Positions 61,639 through 64,000 of a DNA stretch of 64,000 bases are shown piece by piece. Position numbers and translations under genes: made by a program. Each line of letters starts with the position of its first letter. Positions within the stretch are counted from its first letter, which is position 1. Origin of the DNA: JBFLXB01 sp964570625. Its GTDB lineage: Bacteria > Nitrospirota > Nitrospiria > 2-01-FULL-66-17. The DNA is taken from positions 1 to 64,000 of the forward strand of contig CAZMYW010000023.1 of assembly GCA_964570625.1 (NCBI GenBank), written 5' to 3'. The notes below the pieces were generated by a model. That model was given only the letters and a program-made list of their open reading frames with translations. It had not been told where the DNA came from and ran no database searches.

Positions 61639-62922
61639 ATGCGTATCATCGCCGACCTTCACATCCATTCGTATCTCTCGCGGGCGTGTAGTCCGCAGCT
61701 CAAACCCCACACGCTGTATGAGTGGTGCCAGCTCAAGGGCCTCACCGTGCTCGCCACCGGCGACTTCACCCATCCCAAGTGGTTCGCTGAACTGCGGGAC
61801 ACGTTGGTCGAGACCGAGGCCGGCCTGTTCTCCCTCAAACCTGAGCTGGCGGCACCGGTAGACGCTCGGGTGTTTCCGGCCTGCCGGGCGCCGGTCCGTT
61901 TCATGCTCGGAGTCGAGATCAGTTGCATCTATAAGAAGGGCCCGCGCGTGCGCAAGGTCCATCACCTGGTCTTCATGCCGTCCTTCGAGGCCGCGGAACG
62001 CTTCAACACCAGCCTGGGGAAGATCGGCAACCTGCGTTCAGACGGCCGGCCGATTCTGGGACTGGATTCGCGAAACCTGCTGGAACTGGTCCTCCAGGCC
62101 GATGCGCAGGCCGTGCTCATTCCGGCCCACGCCTGGACCCCACACTTCGCCGTGTTCGGATCGGAATCCGGGTTCGATTCCCTGGAGGAATGCTTCGACG
62201 ACCTCACCCCGCATATCTTCGCGATCGAAACCGGCCTGTCATCCGACCCCGCCATGAACTGGCGCCTGTCCGCACTCGACGGGATCACGCTGATCTCCAA
62301 TTCCGACGCACACTCGCCAGAGAAACTCGCGCGGGAAGCCAACGTCTTGGACACCGAGTTGTCGTACGCCGGCATTTTCGACGCTATCAAACAACGAGAC
62401 GGTCGCTTCCTCAAGACCTTGGAATTTTTCCCCGAGGAAGGCAAGTACCATGTGGACGGCCATCGCAAATGCCACGCCCGCCTCGACCCCAAGGAAACGC
62501 TGAGCCGCGGTGGCCTTTGTCCAGTCTGCGGCAAACCGGTGACCGTTGGCGTGCTGCACCGCGTCGAACGCCTGGCTGATCGCCCCGCGGCCCGTCAACC
62601 GACCGGCGCCGCGGACTTCGAGAACCTCATCCCGTTGAAAGAGGTGTTGGGGCAGGTGCTCCGCGTGGGTCCGACGAGCGTCAAAGTGAATGCGCTCTAC
62701 CGCCGCCTGCTCGAATCGTTTGGCAACGAACTCTCCATCTTGAGAGACCTGTCGCTCGAACGTCTCGAACCAGAACACCCGTTGGTCGCCCTCGCGCTCG
62801 ATCACATGCGTCGAGGGAAAGTCCACATTGACCCGGGTTATGACGGCGAATACGGCACGATCTCCCTGTTAGCCGACGAGGATCGCACGTCCAAGCGCCA
62901 AATGGCGCTATTTCATGCCTGA
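61639..62922 (+). CDS. PHP-domain protein, EndoQ-like (deaminated-DNA endonuclease)
   Basis: 427 residues. PHP metal motifs: ADLHIHSYLSRACSPQL (HxH at 8/10), GDFTHPKWF (Asp42, His45), MLGVEISCIY (Glu), VHHLVFMP (His), IPAHAWTPHF (His) and SNSDAHSPEK (DxH). A zinc module with Cys278, Cys294 and Cys297 (LCPVCGKP) follows. The motif order, length and zinc module resemble endonuclease Q of Thermococcales and a few bacteria, which nicks 5' of uracil, hypoxanthine or abasic sites. Assignment is by remembered family pattern. Overlaps the downstream helicase gene by 8 bp. Confidence 0.8.
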   Translation: MRIIADLHIHSYLSRACSPQLKPHTLYEWCQLKGLTVLATGDFTHPKWFAELRDTLVETEAGLFSLKPELAAPVDARVFPACRAPVRFMLGVEISCIYKKGPRVRKVHHLVFMPSFEAAERFNTSLGKIGNLRSDGRPILGLDSRNLLELVLQADAQAVLIPAHAWTPHFAVFGSESGFDSLEECFDDLTPHIFAIETGLSSDPAMNWRLSALDGITLISNSDAHSPEKLAREANVLDTELSYAGIFDAIKQRDGRFLKTLEFFPEEGKYHVDGHRKCHARLDPKETLSRGGLCPVCGKPVTVGVLHRVERLADRPAARQPTGAADFENLIPLKEVLGQVLRVGPTSVKVNALYRRLLESFGNELSILRDLSLERLEPEHPLVALALDHMRRGKVHIDPGYDGEYGTISLLADEDRTSKRQMALFHA

Positions 62923-64000
62923 TCGCCTAAATCCGGCTCAGCAAGCCGCCGTGGAAGCCACGGACGGGCCGGTCGTCATCGTCGCAGGACCGGGTACCGG
63001 GAAGACCCGCGCCTTCGCCCACCGCGTCGCGTATCTGATCCAACACCACCGAGTTCCCCCCGAGCGTATTCTGGCCGTCACGTTCACCCGCAGCGCGGCC
63101 GGCGAGATGACGGACCGCTTGAATACCCTGTTAGGAAGAGATGCTGACGGCCTCTGGGTCGAGACGTACCACGCTACGGCTTCTCGCATCCTACGTGAGC
63201 AGGGTTACCCCTTTGGGGCGGGAGTGGCGTTCGCCCTTGCAGCGGATGAGGACAAGCGAGGACTGCTCGACGGCCTCGTCTCCCGTAAGGAGTCCGCTGC
63301 GTTCCTCGACGCCCTCCGGCGGGAGAAACAGCGGCTCGTGTGGCCGGACGCCGGGATCGCTGCGGACTATCAGCAGCGCCTCTTCGCGCGTCACCTGCTG
63401 GACTTCGACGATCTCTTCTTGTATGCAGCTCGCCTGTTCGACGAATGCCCCGACGTAGCCACCGCGTACCGCGAACGGTTCACGCACATCGTCGTCGACG
63501 AATTTCAAGACACGAGTGTTGCCCAGTACCGGTTCCTCCGCGCGATGACCTCCCAGAACATATGTGTGATCGGCGACCCCGACCAGGCGATCTATGGATT
63601 TGCCGGATGTTTTCGCGCGTTCGAGGCATTCAAAACAGACTTCCCCGGCCATCGCCTGATCACCTTGTCGGAGAACTATCGATCACAGAGCACGATCGTC
63701 GAGGCAGCCGCGCAAGTGATTGCCAAAAACCCGACGCAACTACCACGGCACCTCACCGCCCACCTGGCGGTCGGCCTGCCCGTGGCCATCGCTCGTTATG
63801 CGACGGACCGGCAGGAAGCGGAAATGATCGTGCGCAAGATCGAAGGGCTCCTCGGGGGTTCCAGTCATTTCGCCATCGACAGCGGATGGGCGCAGGCCGA
63901 CGCTGAGCCCTGCCGCTACGGCCTGGACGATATCGCCGTCCTCTACCGCCTGCACGCGCAAGCTCGGCCGATCATGGACGCGCTCGAGCGCGCCGGTCTG
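62915..64000 (+). CDS. UvrD/Rep-family DNA helicase (partial, runs off the right edge)
   Basis: 362 residues visible from ATG 62915 (RLNPAQQAAVEATDGPVVIVAGPGTGKTRAFAHRVAYLI). Superfamily 1A motifs: Q-motif NPAQQ, Walker A AGPGTGKT, Ia LAVTFTRSAAGEM, II VVDEFQDTSVAQY, III GDPDQAIYGFAG and IV TLSENYRS. Coupled by overlap to the EndoQ-like gene, suggesting unwinding of the strand nicked at a deaminated base. The 3' part is outside the window. Confidence 0.93.
   Translation, partial: MPDRLNPAQQAAVEATDGPVVIVAGPGTGKTRAFAHRVAYLIQHHRVPPERILAVTFTRSAAGEMTDRLNTLLGRDADGLWVETYHATASRILREQGYPFGAGVAFALAADEDKRGLLDGLVSRKESAAFLDALRREKQRLVWPDAGIAADYQQRLFARHLLDFDDLFLYAARLFDECPDVATAYRERFTHIVVDEFQDTSVAQYRFLRAMTSQNICVIGDPDQAIYGFAGCFRAFEAFKTDFPGHRLITLSENYRSQSTIVEAAAQVIAKNPTQLPRHLTAHLAVGLPVAIARYATDRQEAEMIVRKIEGLLGGSSHFAIDSGWAQADAEPCRYGLDDIAVLYRLHAQARPIMDALERAGL

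Overview
The window is a GC-rich, densely coding bacterial chromosome segment. It carries about 58 protein genes or gene remnants, two tRNAs, RNase P RNA and a 6S RNA candidate. Lipoproteins with lipoboxes, a LptM-like lipoprotein, aerobic hemF, rny-ymdB, and an arg/lys cluster in the order argD-argF-argG-argH-lptM-lysA-dapF-dapA-dapB suggest a diderm, oxygen-tolerant bacterium. A Nitrospirota-, Methylomirabilota- or deltaproteobacterium-like lineage fits best, but this is inferred from gene order only. No 16S or other decisive marker is present.

Layout. 1-4.7 kb is an accessory zone. It starts in the tail of a MOSC gene and a truncated NmrA-like gene. It then holds two or three toxin-antitoxin modules, broken ORF6N genes, a RhuM-Fic gene and partial internal duplications, and it ends at tRNA-Leu(UAA). 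4.8-10.8 kb has two paralogous TPR lipoproteins around a membrane diguanylate cyclase, then fumC and RNase D. 11-16.3 kb is an osmotic-stress operon: an MscS channel, a membrane-anchored trehalose-6-phosphate synthase with a sensor and HAMP region, a trehalose phosphatase, a Nudix hydrolase and a YgjP-like metalloprotease. 16.4-26 kb holds a Fur remnant, mutS2, uvrA, hemF, a pseudouridine synthase, an HD phosphohydrolase and rnpB. 26-33.5 kb is the translation block hup, tRNA-Val, thrS, infC, rpmI, rplT, followed on the opposite strand by an archaeal/eukaryotic-type pheS-pheT. 33.5-38 kb has a small-protein plus nucleotidyltransferase pair, an MFS pump, an ArsC/Spx-like protein, a radical SAM protein and TerC. 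38-52 kb is the lysine and arginine biosynthesis cluster on the minus strand. It is interrupted by a B12-type radical SAM protein with a STAS-like tail and a TMTC-like TPR membrane protein. 52-64 kb (plus strand) has a receiver/PATAN protein, a Rossmann-GAF-degenerate GGDEF protein, zapB-like, zapA, 6S RNA, rny, ymdB, xseA, an RlmI-like methyltransferase, an EndoQ-like PHP nuclease and a UvrD-family helicase cut by the window end.

Most notable: (1) a family of about 121-bp terminal-inverted-repeat elements, six clear copies plus one divergent one, placed at stop codons and between the lysine genes; (2) archaeal-type PheRS in the slot where bacterial pheST usually lies, driven by an apparently leaderless promoter; (3) non-canonical start codons for infC (ATC) and, unexpectedly, rny (ATT); (4) an EndoQ-helicase gene pair; (5) unusual fusions: sensor-HAMP-TPS, radical SAM-STAS and Rossmann-GAF-GGDEF; (6) palindromes inside ORF6N coding sequence that differ in sequence but keep perfect self-complementarity.
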